From NCBI RefSeq assembly GCF_014897705.1, contig NZ_JABUXV010000004.1, positions 1 to 64,000 on the forward strand: DNA of 64,000 bases, in the 5' to 3' direction. Below are positions 16,612 to 25,763 of this stretch, one piece after another (within the stretch, counting starts at the first letter, position 1; the number at the start of each line of letters is the position of its first letter). A program made the translations under genes and the position numbers. The stretch is from Brachybacterium sp. FME24. Lineage in GTDB: Bacteria; Actinomycetota; Actinomycetes; Actinomycetales; Dermabacteraceae. The notes beneath the pieces are model-generated. The model saw nothing but the letters and a program-made list of their open reading frames with translations. It made no database searches and was not told the DNA's origin.

Positions 16612-18093
16612 ATGGTCGCCCCACCGTTCTTCCCCACCTCGTCCGCCTCCGGCCCCTCCGGGCGGCTCGCTCGTCCGGCCTCCCGGTCTGCTCCCACCTC
16701 GCGCCTCGCACTGCTCGTCCTCGCCCTCGCCCTGCTGGCAGGAAGCGTGCTCCTCGGCGCCCCGGGCGCGCGGGCCGAGACGCCGCCGCCCGGGCTCGGC
16801 GGCTTCCTCCCCGGCAACCTCATCACCGATGCGCGGATGTTCGACGGCGACGCGATGACCCGCGCTCAGGTCGACACCTTCCTCGACGACAAGGGCAGCG
16901 CATGCCGCCTCGGTCCCGACGGCGCCCCGTGCCTCAAGGACCTCACGATGAACACCCCGCAGCGGCCCGCCACCGCCTACTGCGAGGCGATCCCCGCGGT
17001 CAGCTCCGCCAGCGCCGGCCGCATCATCACCGACGTGTCCCGGGCCTGCGACGTGAGCCCGCGGGTGTTCCTGGTGATGCTGCAGAAGGAACAGGGACTG
17101 GTCACCACCACCTCGCCCACGCAGAAGAAGCTCGATGAGGCGCTGGGGTTCCGGTGCCCGGATTTCCTGGGCTGCGACCCCGCGCACGCCGGTTTCGCGC
17201 AGCAGGTCTACAACGCCGGCTCCCGGCTCCAGGAGTACGGCGACCCCGGCCAGGGGTTCCGCTACCAGACGGGTCGCACGTACACCATGCAGTACAGCCC
17301 GTACCCCTTCTGCGGGGGCGGCACCGTGACGCTCGCCAACCGGGCGACCGCCGCGCTGTACAACTACACGCCGTACACCCCCACCCAGACCACCCTCGAC
17401 GCCGGCTCCGCCGCGGTCGCCGACGACGTGTGCGCCACCTACGGCAACCGCAACTTCTTCCGCCTCTACTCGCAGTGGTTCGGCACGCCGAACGGGAGCA
17501 GCGCGTCCCGGTACCCGGTCGCCGCCCCGATGGGGCAGACCCCCTCGGCCCCGTTCACGGACGTCACCTACGGGAATTCGATCTTCTTCACCGAGATCGC
17601 GTGGATGAAGTTCACGGATCGCTCGACCGGCTGGCCGGACGGCACCTACCGCCCGCTCACGCCCATCGCCCGCGACGCCATGGTCGCCTTCCTCTACCGC
17701 TCCGCCGGCTCTCCGGACTTCACGCCCCCGGCCACCTCTCCCTTCCGGGACGTGAGCCGTTCGTCGTCGATCTTCTACAAGGAGATCACCTGGGCGTATT
17801 CCGAAGGGATCACCACCGGGTGGGCGGACGGCACCTTCCGCCCGCTGGAGGCCGTCAACCGCGACGCCATGGCGGCGTTCCTGTACCGCGCCGACGGATC
17901 CCCGGCGTACAGCCCGCCGTCGAGGTCGCCGCTGCGGGACGTCACCCGCAGCTCCTCGATCTTCTACGACGAGATCAATTGGGCCTACGACGCCGGGATC
18001 ACCACCGGATGGCCGGACGACACGTACCGGCCGCTGACGGCGATCAACCGCGATGCGATGGCCGCCTTCGTGTATCGGATGGAGATCGACTGA
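16612..18093 (+). CDS. secreted S-layer-homology (SLH) domain protein
   Basis: A 493-residue exported protein. A long N-terminus with signal peptide (hydrophobic LALLVLALALLAGSVLLG, cleavage near ARA-ETPP, about residue 56) precedes a domain of about 250 residues with six or more cysteines. That domain contains RVFLVMLQKEQGLV, which recalls lysozyme-like folds, but I do not assert activity. Three SLH repeats end the protein (about 313-366, 377-430, 440-493), each with TGWxDGTxRPL and RDAMxAFLYR. SLH modules normally anchor proteins to wall polymers. ATG 16612 is chosen because GGAG is six bases upstream. Confidence 0.85.
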   Translation: MVAPPFFPTSSASGPSGRLARPASRSAPTSRLALLVLALALLAGSVLLGAPGARAETPPPGLGGFLPGNLITDARMFDGDAMTRAQVDTFLDDKGSACRLGPDGAPCLKDLTMNTPQRPATAYCEAIPAVSSASAGRIITDVSRACDVSPRVFLVMLQKEQGLVTTTSPTQKKLDEALGFRCPDFLGCDPAHAGFAQQVYNAGSRLQEYGDPGQGFRYQTGRTYTMQYSPYPFCGGGTVTLANRATAALYNYTPYTPTQTTLDAGSAAVADDVCATYGNRNFFRLYSQWFGTPNGSSASRYPVAAPMGQTPSAPFTDVTYGNSIFFTEIAWMKFTDRSTGWPDGTYRPLTPIARDAMVAFLYRSAGSPDFTPPATSPFRDVSRSSSIFYKEITWAYSEGITTGWADGTFRPLEAVNRDAMAAFLYRADGSPAYSPPSRSPLRDVTRSSSIFYDEINWAYDAGITTGWPDDTYRPLTAINRDAMAAFVYRMEID

Positions 18094-18196
18094 TCACTGG
18101 GGCGGGCGCGCCGGCGGCGTTGTGCACGAGCGCGCACGGACGATGCACGGGGATGACATGCTTCTGCCAGAGCATCGGCACGAGGAGTGGAGCATC

Positions 18197-18637
18197 GTGA
18201 ACAGACGGGGACTACTGGGGGGCGTCGCCGCGCTGGCGACCGTGGCCCTGAGCAGCTGCGGCAACGGCCTCAACGACCTCGCCGAGAACGCTGCCGAGGC
18301 CGCGAACGGCGTCGACGGGATCGCGTCAGCGCAGCTCGAGCTGTCTCGCGGAGCCAATTTCGAGCGTCTCCTGCACGGCACACTCTCCCTCGACGCGGCG
18401 GATCGGGGCGCCGGCCTCACCGTGTACGACGAGGCGATGCGGCAGATCGTCACCGTCATCCATGACGAGGTCGATGCAGAGACGGCCACCGGGCTCCGGG
18501 TGGGTGGTGTCGCGGCCGCGCTGGCCGGTGGCGACGAGATGACGCCCCTGGACCTCGACCCCGATATGCCGACATCGGATCCCCGGCTCGACCGGGTGAC
18601 CGCGGGCGCGTTCTACGGCAAGTACGGGCTGAGCTGA
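18197..18637 (+). CDS. putative lipoprotein, unknown function
   Basis: A 146-residue protein with a basic start (VNRRGLLGG), a short hydrophobic core and a lipobox-like LSSC, which predicts lipid attachment at Cys23 and anchoring outside the membrane. The remaining residues show no recognised domain, but the segment ending in AGAFYGKYGLS is well conserved in appearance. GTG 18197 is chosen because GAGGAG lies nine bases upstream. The gene follows the SLH protein by about 100 bases and could share its transcript. Confidence 0.7.
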   Translation: MNRRGLLGGVAALATVALSSCGNGLNDLAENAAEAANGVDGIASAQLELSRGANFERLLHGTLSLDAADRGAGLTVYDEAMRQIVTVIHDEVDAETATGLRVGGVAAALAGGDEMTPLDLDPDMPTSDPRLDRVTAGAFYGKYGLS

Positions 18638-18725
18638 CCGCACTGCGCGAAACCGGTCGGTCTGACCTGGCCAACGGTGCTCGCCACCGTGCTGCGCAGC
18701 CCTCGCCGTCACCAGGACACCGAAC

Positions 18726-20312
18726 TCAGGGCTCGCCGCGCCCGACGGTCACCACCTGCGACCGGGAGACGTACGTGCCGTCGCCCAGGTACACCCCGGT
18801 CAGATCGTTCTGCAGAGCCGCCAGCGTCGGATCGCTCGCGGTGTTCCTCGCGACCGTGCCCGCATACCCGCCCTCGGGCCCGCCTTCCAGCCCCACCGAG
18901 TCGTGGTTCGACTCGAGCACCGTGACGGGGTCGAGGGAGGCGACCGGATAGCCGGGCAGCGCGACCTCGTGCCGGTTGGGTGCGCCGAGCGTCCCTCCGT
19001 CGACCTGGGCACCGCCCAGGTCGAGCCCGGCGATCAGATCCCCGCTGATCCCGCCGCCCGTGTCGATCCCGACCTCGTGGTTCACGTTCACGGAGTGGGT
19101 CGACCCCTGGGCGGGAACCACCGTCTGCACCGGGGAGCCGACCGAGAAGGTGTGGGTCACGTCGAAGGTTCCCGGCCCGCCGGACGAGCTGTTGAAGCTG
19201 GGATCGGCCGCGAGATGGTTCGCCACGATCCCGCCCTGGGAATGGCCGACGATCATGACGTTCGACCCCGCAGGCACCTCGGCCGCCGCCATCGCGGCCC
19301 GCACATCGTCCATCGCGGCCGGGTGCTGACCGGCGACCAGCCGCAGGTTCGATCCCCAGTCACGGGAGTTGCCCTGGCCGCCGTAGGCGTCGGAGCCGGA
19401 GAGGACATCGGCACCCTCGGTCGGTGGCACCTGCACGATGTACACGGGCTCGGCGCCCTCCGCGCCGCGGACCTCCTGGATACCGATCTGTCCGTTCTCC
19501 AGACCTGCGCCGGAAGGGTTGCCCAGCCGCAGGGCATCGTTCTGCACGATCAGGTCCTGCAGGGTCTGCGGGCTCTGCGACGGCCCCGGCCCGGCGACGA
19601 CGGAGTCCACGATGCCGCCGGGACGGTCATCGAGCCAGGGGGTGTCCTCGCCCGTGACCGCCTCGTACGTGCCCACCCCCGCCGAACCGAGGGTCAGCAC
19701 GCCGGCGGCGCCGAGCTCGGCGATGGTCGGCACGCGCTCGCCGGTCGCCCAGTCTTCGAGGATCCCCCCGAGATGGTCGGTGTCGCGCTGGAACTGGCCG
19801 ATGCCCTCAGTGTTGGCACCGAGGGCATCCAGACCCTCCTCGAGGAGGTCGACCCCGGTATCGACACCCGAGCCGATCGCGTCCGATACCAGACCGGCGA
19901 GATCGGACACGGCCCCTTCGGCCGGATTCTCGAGCCAGTTCGGGATCCACGGGTTGTCGTCATCTCGGTAGCCACCGCGGGAGTCCGAGGCGTCCGCGGC
20001 AGGGAGGGTGTTCGGGGCCTGCGCCGGCCCGGAGGCAGCATGGTCGCTGTCCGAGGCGACGTCCTGCTGATCCGCCTCGCCGTGACCTCGGCCGCTCAGC
20101 TCGGCGAGGTCCTCTCGCAGTGCGACCAGTTGGGCGGAGGCCATGTCGTCCCAGCAGCCTCGGAGCTCGTCCGCGTCCGGGCCGATCCACGCCACCCCGT
20201 GCACAGCGGCATCGAGACGGTCCCTCAGGGCGTCGACCTCCCCGGACGATGCCCGCAGCCGCTCGGCATGGGCGCGCACCTGCTCGGTGTCCATCCCCTG
20301 GAAGGCGGTCAT
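18726..20312 (-). CDS. WXG100-like domain fused to a lipase/alpha-beta hydrolase: candidate type VII secreted protein
   Basis: A 528-residue protein. Residues 1-75 are amphipathic helices around Trp42-Ile-Gly44, the WxG turn of the WXG100/ESX fold. A polar linker (about 80-115) and a central helical part with one hydrophobic stretch (VPTIAELGAAGVLTLGSAGVG in pieces) follow. The C-terminal half has a lipase-like nucleophile elbow GHSQGG (Ser358) and DLGGAQVDGGTLGAPNRHE near the end. The ATG at 20312 overlaps the preceding gene by four bases. ESX core genes are not in the window. A secreted lipase or toxin is the best guess. Confidence 0.75.
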   Translation of the reverse strand: MTAFQGMDTEQVRAHAERLRASSGEVDALRDRLDAAVHGVAWIGPDADELRGCWDDMASAQLVALREDLAELSGRGHGEADQQDVASDSDHAASGPAQAPNTLPAADASDSRGGYRDDDNPWIPNWLENPAEGAVSDLAGLVSDAIGSGVDTGVDLLEEGLDALGANTEGIGQFQRDTDHLGGILEDWATGERVPTIAELGAAGVLTLGSAGVGTYEAVTGEDTPWLDDRPGGIVDSVVAGPGPSQSPQTLQDLIVQNDALRLGNPSGAGLENGQIGIQEVRGAEGAEPVYIVQVPPTEGADVLSGSDAYGGQGNSRDWGSNLRLVAGQHPAAMDDVRAAMAAAEVPAGSNVMIVGHSQGGIVANHLAADPSFNSSSGGPGTFDVTHTFSVGSPVQTVVPAQGSTHSVNVNHEVGIDTGGGISGDLIAGLDLGGAQVDGGTLGAPNRHEVALPGYPVASLDPVTVLESNHDSVGLEGGPEGGYAGTVARNTASDPTLAALQNDLTGVYLGDGTYVSRSQVVTVGRGEP

Positions 20313-21079
20313 CGGGCACCGCTCCGTGCGGCGCAGGCCGCGGCGAAACGCACCCCCTCCTCGAGGATCGGCAGCGCGGTGCCGAGCACATCGCCGTCGT
20401 CGACCGGATGGACCAGAGGCAGCGGAGCGTCGGCGGCGTCCATCCGGTAGAGGCCGCGCTCTCCGCGCGCCCAGAGTCGCGACCAGGTCACCGGTTCTTC
20501 GGTGACCGTGCCGGACGGATCGTGCAGCGTGAGCGAGAGGGACAGCCGCGGACCGCTCGCGGTGAGGGCGTCGCGCAGTCGTTCGTCCGGGCCGGCCGCG
20601 AGAGCGAAAGCTTCCTCGGGGGAGGACCCGGCGCGCAGGGACCGATGGACGTGAGCGATCTGTGCCGGGGTGAGGCGAAGCCCGTCGGAGGTCCGTTCGA
20701 GGTTCAGGTGCGGTGCGTGCTGGTCGACGCCGGCGTCGGCGAGCAGCTCGCTGATGACTGCGGGCACCTGGTCGACGGGGATCGCCAGCCACTGCGAGGG
20801 GTCGTCGTCGCGGGAGGACTCCAGGGTTGCCTCGGCGGGCGCCACGGCGATGCGCAGCCGACGGGTCGATCCCTCGTGGGCGGCCGCCACCACGAGCAGA
20901 GCCGGAGCGGTGAACTGCCGGACGACGAGGTCCGCGTCGCCCTCGGCCGGAGCGCTGAGCGGCGCCGGCAGCAGGTCGGGCACCAGGGCCCGGTACACGG
21001 GATTCCAGTCATGGGGCGGGGCGGAGCTCTCGGCGGCCCACCGGGCGGCCTGCTCCACTCGGGCGGTCAGCGGTGACAT
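20309..21079 (-). CDS. EspG-like ESX secretion-associated protein (putative chaperone)
   Basis: A 256-residue soluble protein with a good ribosome site (GAGGAG, seven bases before ATG). The layout of two beta-rich halves, with DLVVRQFTAPALLVVAAAHEG and QWLAIPVDQVPAVISELL in the first and RGLYRMDAADAPLPLVHP in the second, resembles EspG-family proteins that escort ESX substrates in mycobacteria and relatives. Overlap with the WXG-lipase gene (ATGA) suggests it serves that protein. This is by-eye similarity. An immunity role or an unrelated fold remains possible. Confidence 0.55.
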   Translation of the reverse strand: MSPLTARVEQAARWAAESSAPPHDWNPVYRALVPDLLPAPLSAPAEGDADLVVRQFTAPALLVVAAAHEGSTRRLRIAVAPAEATLESSRDDDPSQWLAIPVDQVPAVISELLADAGVDQHAPHLNLERTSDGLRLTPAQIAHVHRSLRAGSSPEEAFALAAGPDERLRDALTASGPRLSLSLTLHDPSGTVTEEPVTWSRLWARGERGLYRMDAADAPLPLVHPVDDGDVLGTALPILEEGVRFAAACAARSGAR

Positions 21080-21271
21080 GGCCGTTCTCCTCGCGCATTC
21101 GGGCCGGGTCCACCGGCGCAGGTGATGCCCCTGAGACTAGGAGCGGGGAGGTCGCGGGCCCATGGGGACAACTCCCCATGTGGATGAGCACATCGTGGGG
21201 AGGAACGATTCCCCAGCGCCCCCTCGTACACTGATCAGCGCCCCCTCGCCCGCCACATCTCAGGAGCCGCT

Positions 21272-22645
21272 GTGCCCCGTTCGTCCCGTCCGGCCATGAC
21301 GCCCGAGCTGCGTGAGGTCTATGCAGCCCTCCTCGAGCGCGCCCCGGAGAACCGGATCGAACCGGATCTGTCGCGCATCACCCGCGTGATGGACCTGATG
21401 GGCAATCCCCAGCAGTCGTACCGGTCGATCCGTATCGCCGGCACCAACGGCAAGACGACCACTGCGCGCATCCTCGAGCGGATCCTGCGCGAGACCGGGC
21501 TGCGCACCGGGCGCACCACCAGCCCGCACCTGCACTCGCCCGTCGAGCGGATCGCGATCGACGGCGTCCCCATCGACGAGGAGGGCTTCCTCCAGGCCTA
21601 CCGCGACGTGGAGCCGTTCGCGGCGATCGTGGACGCGGAGACGGAGGCCGCCGGGGGAGTGCGGCTGACCTACTTCGAGTACCTCACGGCGATGTCCTTC
21701 CAGGCTTTCGCCTCCGCCCCGGTGGACGTGGCCGTGGTCGAGACCGGCCTGGGCGGCACTTGGGACGCCACCGGCGTCGTCGATCCGGACGTCACCGTCG
21801 TCACTCCCATCTCGATGGACCATCAGGACTATCTGGGGGACACGATCGCTCAGATCGCGGGGGAGAAGGCCGGGATCCTCACCGCCGATGCCACCGCGAT
21901 CATCGCCTCGCAGCCCTACGAGGACGCCGCCGACGTGCTGCGCGAACGCATCACCGAGCTCGGCGCCGAGGCCGCGATCGAGGACCAGCAGATCGGTGTC
22001 CTCTCCCGGACCCCCGGCGTCGGCGGCCAGATGCTGACCCTGCAGGGCATCGCCGGCCGCTACGAGGATGTCTTCCTCTCCCTCCTGGGCGAGCACCAGG
22101 CCCGCAACGCGCTGCTCGCCGTCGCCGCCACCGAGGCGCTGCTCGGGGACGGCGGCGCCGCCTTGGACGGCGACCTGCTCGGCGCCGCGCTGTCCACGGT
22201 CACCTCGCCCGGCCGCGCCGAGGTCGTCCGCCAGTCGCCGACCATCATCCTGGACGCCGCGCACAACCCGGCCGGGGCCCTGACGCTGGTGGAGACCGTC
22301 CGCGAGAACTTCCGCTTCACCCGGACCGTCGGCCTGGTCGGCATCCTCGAGGAGAAGGACGCCGAGGAGATCCTCGCGGTGCTCGAGCCCCTGCTGGATC
22401 ACGTGATCATCACCCAGTCCTCCTCCCCGCGCGCGATCGCCACCGACGTACTCGCGGACCTCGCCCGCGACGTGTTCGAGGACGAGGACCGGGTGATCGA
22501 GCAGGGCAGCCTGCCCGATGCGATCCAGGCCGCCGTGAACCTCTCCGAGACCGAGGGCGACCAGTTCGGCGGGGTCGTGGTCGCCGGATCCGTGACGCTC
22601 GTCGCCGAGGTGCGGGACCTGCTCGGCGTCGCGCAGGAGGACTGA
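21272..22645 (+). CDS. folC: bifunctional folylpolyglutamate/dihydrofolate synthase
   Basis: A 457-residue Mur-ligase-like enzyme that adds glutamate to folates (and may make dihydrofolate). The ATP loop GTNGKTTT is at residues 57-64, with the family segment RTTSPHLHSPVERI, the metal-binding DHQDYLGDT and DAAHNPAG. The GTG start has CAGGAG upstream. A -10-like TACACT lies near 21227. It is followed by the DUF4233 gene two bases after its stop, the standard actinobacterial pair. Confidence 0.95.
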   Translation: MPRSSRPAMTPELREVYAALLERAPENRIEPDLSRITRVMDLMGNPQQSYRSIRIAGTNGKTTTARILERILRETGLRTGRTTSPHLHSPVERIAIDGVPIDEEGFLQAYRDVEPFAAIVDAETEAAGGVRLTYFEYLTAMSFQAFASAPVDVAVVETGLGGTWDATGVVDPDVTVVTPISMDHQDYLGDTIAQIAGEKAGILTADATAIIASQPYEDAADVLRERITELGAEAAIEDQQIGVLSRTPGVGGQMLTLQGIAGRYEDVFLSLLGEHQARNALLAVAATEALLGDGGAALDGDLLGAALSTVTSPGRAEVVRQSPTIILDAAHNPAGALTLVETVRENFRFTRTVGLVGILEEKDAEEILAVLEPLLDHVIITQSSSPRAIATDVLADLARDVFEDEDRVIEQGSLPDAIQAAVNLSETEGDQFGGVVVAGSVTLVAEVRDLLGVAQED

Positions 22646-22647
22646 TC

Positions 22648-23067
22648 ATGTCGATGGACCTCACGCCGTCCCCGCGCCCGCACGGCGCCCAGCGGATGTT
22701 CTCGGCGACGACCTTGGTGGTCGAGGCCTTCGTCGTGTTCTTCGCCGTGCTCGTGGCCCATCAGCTGGTGCCGGGGGACCGCGTCGTCTCCTGGGTCTGG
22801 GGGATCGCGACGGCTCTCGCCCTGGTGCTGTGCTCGGGACTGCTGAAGCGCGGCGCCTGGCCGTACTGGTTCGGCATGGCGCTGCAGATCCCCGTGATCC
22901 TGCTCGGGATCCAGGTCAGCGCGATGTGGGTGGTCGGCATCGCCTTGGCGGCGCTGTTCGTCTATGGCGCCGTGAAGGGGCATCAGCTGGATCGTGAGAA
23001 GGATGCCGTCGACGCCCGGGTATGGGCCCAGCGCAGCGGGGAGACGGCGCCGGGCACCGACGGCTGA
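22648..23067 (+). CDS. DUF4233 membrane protein
   Basis: A 139-residue protein with four hydrophobic segments and a charged C-terminal tail. The ATG follows AGGAGG inside the end of folC and lies two bases after its stop, so the two are coupled. DUF4233 proteins are found immediately after folC across actinobacteria. Their function is unknown and a link to folate enzymes is only inferred from position. Confidence 0.88.
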   Translation: MSMDLTPSPRPHGAQRMFSATTLVVEAFVVFFAVLVAHQLVPGDRVVSWVWGIATALALVLCSGLLKRGAWPYWFGMALQIPVILLGIQVSAMWVVGIALAALFVYGAVKGHQLDREKDAVDARVWAQRSGETAPGTDG

Positions 23068-23119
23068 ACCACCGCCACCGCTGCGACGCGCGGGTTCGGA
23101 TCATGACCGTGGTCGTGGG

Positions 23120-23125
23120 TACCCT
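23120..23125 (+). promoter_or_regulatory. -10 box of leaderless ndk mRNA
   Basis: TACCCT is followed by exactly six bases and the ATG at 23132. There is no ribosome site. A weak -35 (TTCGGA, 23095-23100) lies 19 bases upstream. Confidence 0.55.
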
Positions 23126-23131
23126 GGTGGC

Positions 23132-23557
23132 ATGACCGCACAGCGCACCCTTGTCCTGCTCAAGCCCGACGCCGTCCAGCGCGGCCTGCGTGGAGAGATC
23201 ATCCGCCGCCTCGAGACCAAGGGATACGAGATTCTCGCCCTGGCCCAGCGCACCGCCACCTCCGAGGAGCTCACCGCGCACTACGCCGAGCACGAGGGCA
23301 AGCCCTTCTACCCCGGCCTCGTGGAGTACATGGGTGCCGGCCCGCTCGTCGCGATCATCGCCGAGGGCGAGAGCGTCATCGCGGGATTCCGTTCCCTCGC
23401 CGGTGCCACGAACCCGACCGAGGCGATGCCCGGCACCATCCGCGGAGATCTCGCTCGCGAGTGGGACCTCCCGGTCATCCAGAACCTCGTGCACGGCTCC
23501 GACTCGGAGGAGTCCGCGGCCCGCGAGATCGGCATCTGGTTCCCCGAGCTGGGCTGA
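23132..23557 (+). CDS. ndk: nucleoside diphosphate kinase
   Basis: A 141-residue enzyme that exchanges the terminal phosphate between nucleoside tri- and diphosphates. TLVLLKPDAVQRGL, the substrate loop GTIRGDLA and the active-site His in NLVHGSDSEESA are all present, and the length is typical. The start is fixed by the family N-terminus and the leaderless promoter. Confidence 0.97.
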   Translation: MTAQRTLVLLKPDAVQRGLRGEIIRRLETKGYEILALAQRTATSEELTAHYAEHEGKPFYPGLVEYMGAGPLVAIIAEGESVIAGFRSLAGATNPTEAMPGTIRGDLAREWDLPVIQNLVHGSDSEESAAREIGIWFPELG

Positions 23558-23639
23558 GCCTGCGGGCTCTGCCCCGGCGTGAGGCGCGCCGCATGGCGCG
23601 ATACAGCGTATCCACCGACGTGGCGTGCACAATGTGAGC

Positions 23640-23810
23640 ATGCAACTGCCCCTCGTGACGATCCTCTTCCTGGGCCTCGCCGTCCTGGTGGCGCTCGGGA
23701 TCCTCTTCTTCGTCGCCGCGCCGCATCTTCGCGCGCGCGATCGCGACGATCGCGACGACGAGGAGCATACGGCGCGGGACCGTCGCCACACCTCCCGCAC
23801 CGGTCGGTGA
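23640..23810 (+). CDS. very small single-span membrane protein
   Basis: A 56-residue protein with one hydrophobic segment (residues about 5-26) and a strongly charged Arg/Asp tail (RARDRDDRDDEE). CACAAT lies six bases before the ATG, the same leaderless spacing as ndk, which supports both its reality and this start. A GTG at 23625 would add five residues. No family is recognised. Confidence 0.5.
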   Translation: MQLPLVTILFLGLAVLVALGILFFVAAPHLRARDRDDRDDEEHTARDRRHTSRTGR

Positions 23811-23923
23811 GCCGTCGCTCGTCCACCGGCGGAGGTCAGAGTCCAGAGCGCACCCCGTCAGCGGCCTAGACTGGCTGTTGGCCGCACCGCATCGTCGGCT
23901 TCCCCGACCCCGGAGGTGACCCC

Positions 23924-25525
23924 GTGGATCCCAATGACATCCTTGCCCTGATCGCCGGAGGCGGCGGCGGCATCCTCGTCATCGGCGCAGGCGCCTGGGC
24001 ATTCTTGCGCAGCCGCGGCAAGAAGAAGTCCTCTGACGACACCACCGCGCAGAGCGATTCCGAGACCACCACGGGCACCGCGACCCCGCGAACGTCCACG
24101 TCGGTCAAGGATCGCCCGGCCAAGGATCGCCCGGCGGCACCCAGCTGGGCCGATACCCTCTCCGCCCCGTCGAAGAAGCCCGTCGAGCGAAGTCCTGAAC
24201 AGGCAGGGTCGACCGGGTCGACCCTCGAGGAGGATGCAGCCTCCGCGCCCCAGGATGCTGCGAGCCAGGATTCCGCGACGCCGCAGCAGGCCGGGACAGC
24301 AGCAGTGCCCACCGGGACAGAGCCGGCGCGGACCGCCGATCCGGCGCAGACGACCGACCCGGCGCAGACGACAGACGTTCCTGCGCAGGCCCCGGAATCC
24401 CAGACCTCGGAGACCCCCGGTGCGCCGACCGCACAGGATGCCGAAGCACCAGGTGAAACCTCCGTGGCTCCGACAGCTCAGGGTCCCTCCACCGGAGGTG
24501 AAGATTCCGGTGTCGACGTGTCCGACCTCGAGGAGTCCGACGCGGAGTCCGGCGCGCGCGTGCTGGACACGCCCGAGGCCCCCGCGGACCGCATGGTGCG
24601 CCTGCGCGAGCGCCTCTCCCGCTCCGGCGCTCTCGGCCGCGGCATCCTCGGCCTCCTCACGCGGGGCAGCGGCGTCGACGAGGACACCTGGGACGAGATC
24701 GAGGAGACCCTGCTCCTGGCCGATCTCGGCCCCGACGCCACCGACGAGATGCTCGAGAACCTGCGCCGTCGAATCCAGGTGCTCGGCACCGACGATCCGG
24801 CCGCCGTGCGCGAAGTACTCCGCGAGGAGCTGCTGAACCTCATCGATCCGGAGTTCGACCGTCGCCTCTCGGCCAGCCGGCGCGATGCCCCCGACGGCAC
24901 GGAAGTCCCCTCGGTCATCCTCATGGTCGGAGTCAACGGCACCGGCAAGACCACCACCGTCGGCAAGCTCGCCCGCGTCCTGGTCGCCGCCGATCGCGCC
25001 GTCGTCCTCGGGGCGGCGGACACTTTCCGCGCCGCCGCCGCGGAACAGCTCGAGACCTGGGGGTCCCGCGTCGGCGTCGAGACCGTGCGCTCGGACCACG
25101 ACGGCGCGGATCCGGCCGCCGTCGCCTTCGATGCCGTCAAGGAAGGCATCGGGCAGGAGGCCGACGTGGTCATCATCGACACCGCCGGCCGCCTGCAGAA
25201 CAAGAAGGGCCTGATGGACGAACTCGGCAAGGTGCGCCGCGTGGCCGAGAAGGGCCTGCACGGAGATGGCATCGCCGAGGTGCTGCTGGTCATCGATGCG
25301 ACCACGGGCCAGAACGGCATGCAGCAGGCGCGCGTGTTCTCCGAGGCCGTCAACATCACCGGCATCGTCCTGACCAAGCTCGACGGCACCGCGAAGGGCG
25401 GCATCGTCGTCAACGTGCAGCGTGAGCTCGGAGTCCCGGTCAAGATGGTCGGTCTCGGGGAGGGCGTGGACGACCTCACCCCGTTCGACCCCCACGGCTT
25501 CGTCGACGCCCTTCTGGGCGACTGA
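23924..25525 (+). CDS. ftsY: signal recognition particle receptor FtsY
   Basis: A 533-residue SRP-GTPase that docks ribosome-SRP complexes at the membrane. The N-terminal hydrophobic segment (about 8-28) is followed by a 170-residue Pro/Ala/Thr/Glu linker with internal repeats (KDRPA twice, DPAQTT twice). The NG domain follows, with G1 GVNGTGKTT (from residue 336), DTFRAAAAEQL, DTAGR and TKLDGTAKGG. GTG 23924 has GGAGGTG upstream and a possible -10 (TAGACT) near 23867. The long linker explains its size relative to the roughly 300-residue core. Confidence 0.96.
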   Translation: MDPNDILALIAGGGGGILVIGAGAWAFLRSRGKKKSSDDTTAQSDSETTTGTATPRTSTSVKDRPAKDRPAAPSWADTLSAPSKKPVERSPEQAGSTGSTLEEDAASAPQDAASQDSATPQQAGTAAVPTGTEPARTADPAQTTDPAQTTDVPAQAPESQTSETPGAPTAQDAEAPGETSVAPTAQGPSTGGEDSGVDVSDLEESDAESGARVLDTPEAPADRMVRLRERLSRSGALGRGILGLLTRGSGVDEDTWDEIEETLLLADLGPDATDEMLENLRRRIQVLGTDDPAAVREVLREELLNLIDPEFDRRLSASRRDAPDGTEVPSVILMVGVNGTGKTTTVGKLARVLVAADRAVVLGAADTFRAAAAEQLETWGSRVGVETVRSDHDGADPAAVAFDAVKEGIGQEADVVIIDTAGRLQNKKGLMDELGKVRRVAEKGLHGDGIAEVLLVIDATTGQNGMQQARVFSEAVNITGIVLTKLDGTAKGGIVVNVQRELGVPVKMVGLGEGVDDLTPFDPHGFVDALLGD

Positions 25526-25763
25526 ACCAGCACCTCCCGGCTCTCCTCCCCGTCCCCCCGTTCACCGTGCCGTGAGACGGGGCGAGTCGTTCTCGGACCC
25601 GTCCACCCGACGGGACGGTGGGTCACGGATTGATCACGGCGGCGTATCGGCGTAGGCGAGAGAGCGCGACGACCGCACGATGTGGACCACGACCTGCCAG
25701 GTCGTGCGGGCCCCGATCGCCGCGGCGATCCCGGGCCCGGCCCCACTCCTGTACGGAGCCGAG

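Noticed and set aside
20313-20792. N-terminal extension of the WXG-lipase gene
   Set aside because: It lies inside the EspG-like gene in another frame and consists of Arg/Pro-rich sequence; the ATGA overlap defines the start.
25622-25637. GlnR-type site before amt
   Set aside because: Only GTCAC-N6-ATCAC is present, lacking the GAAAC half-sites of the known consensus; too weak to list as a feature.
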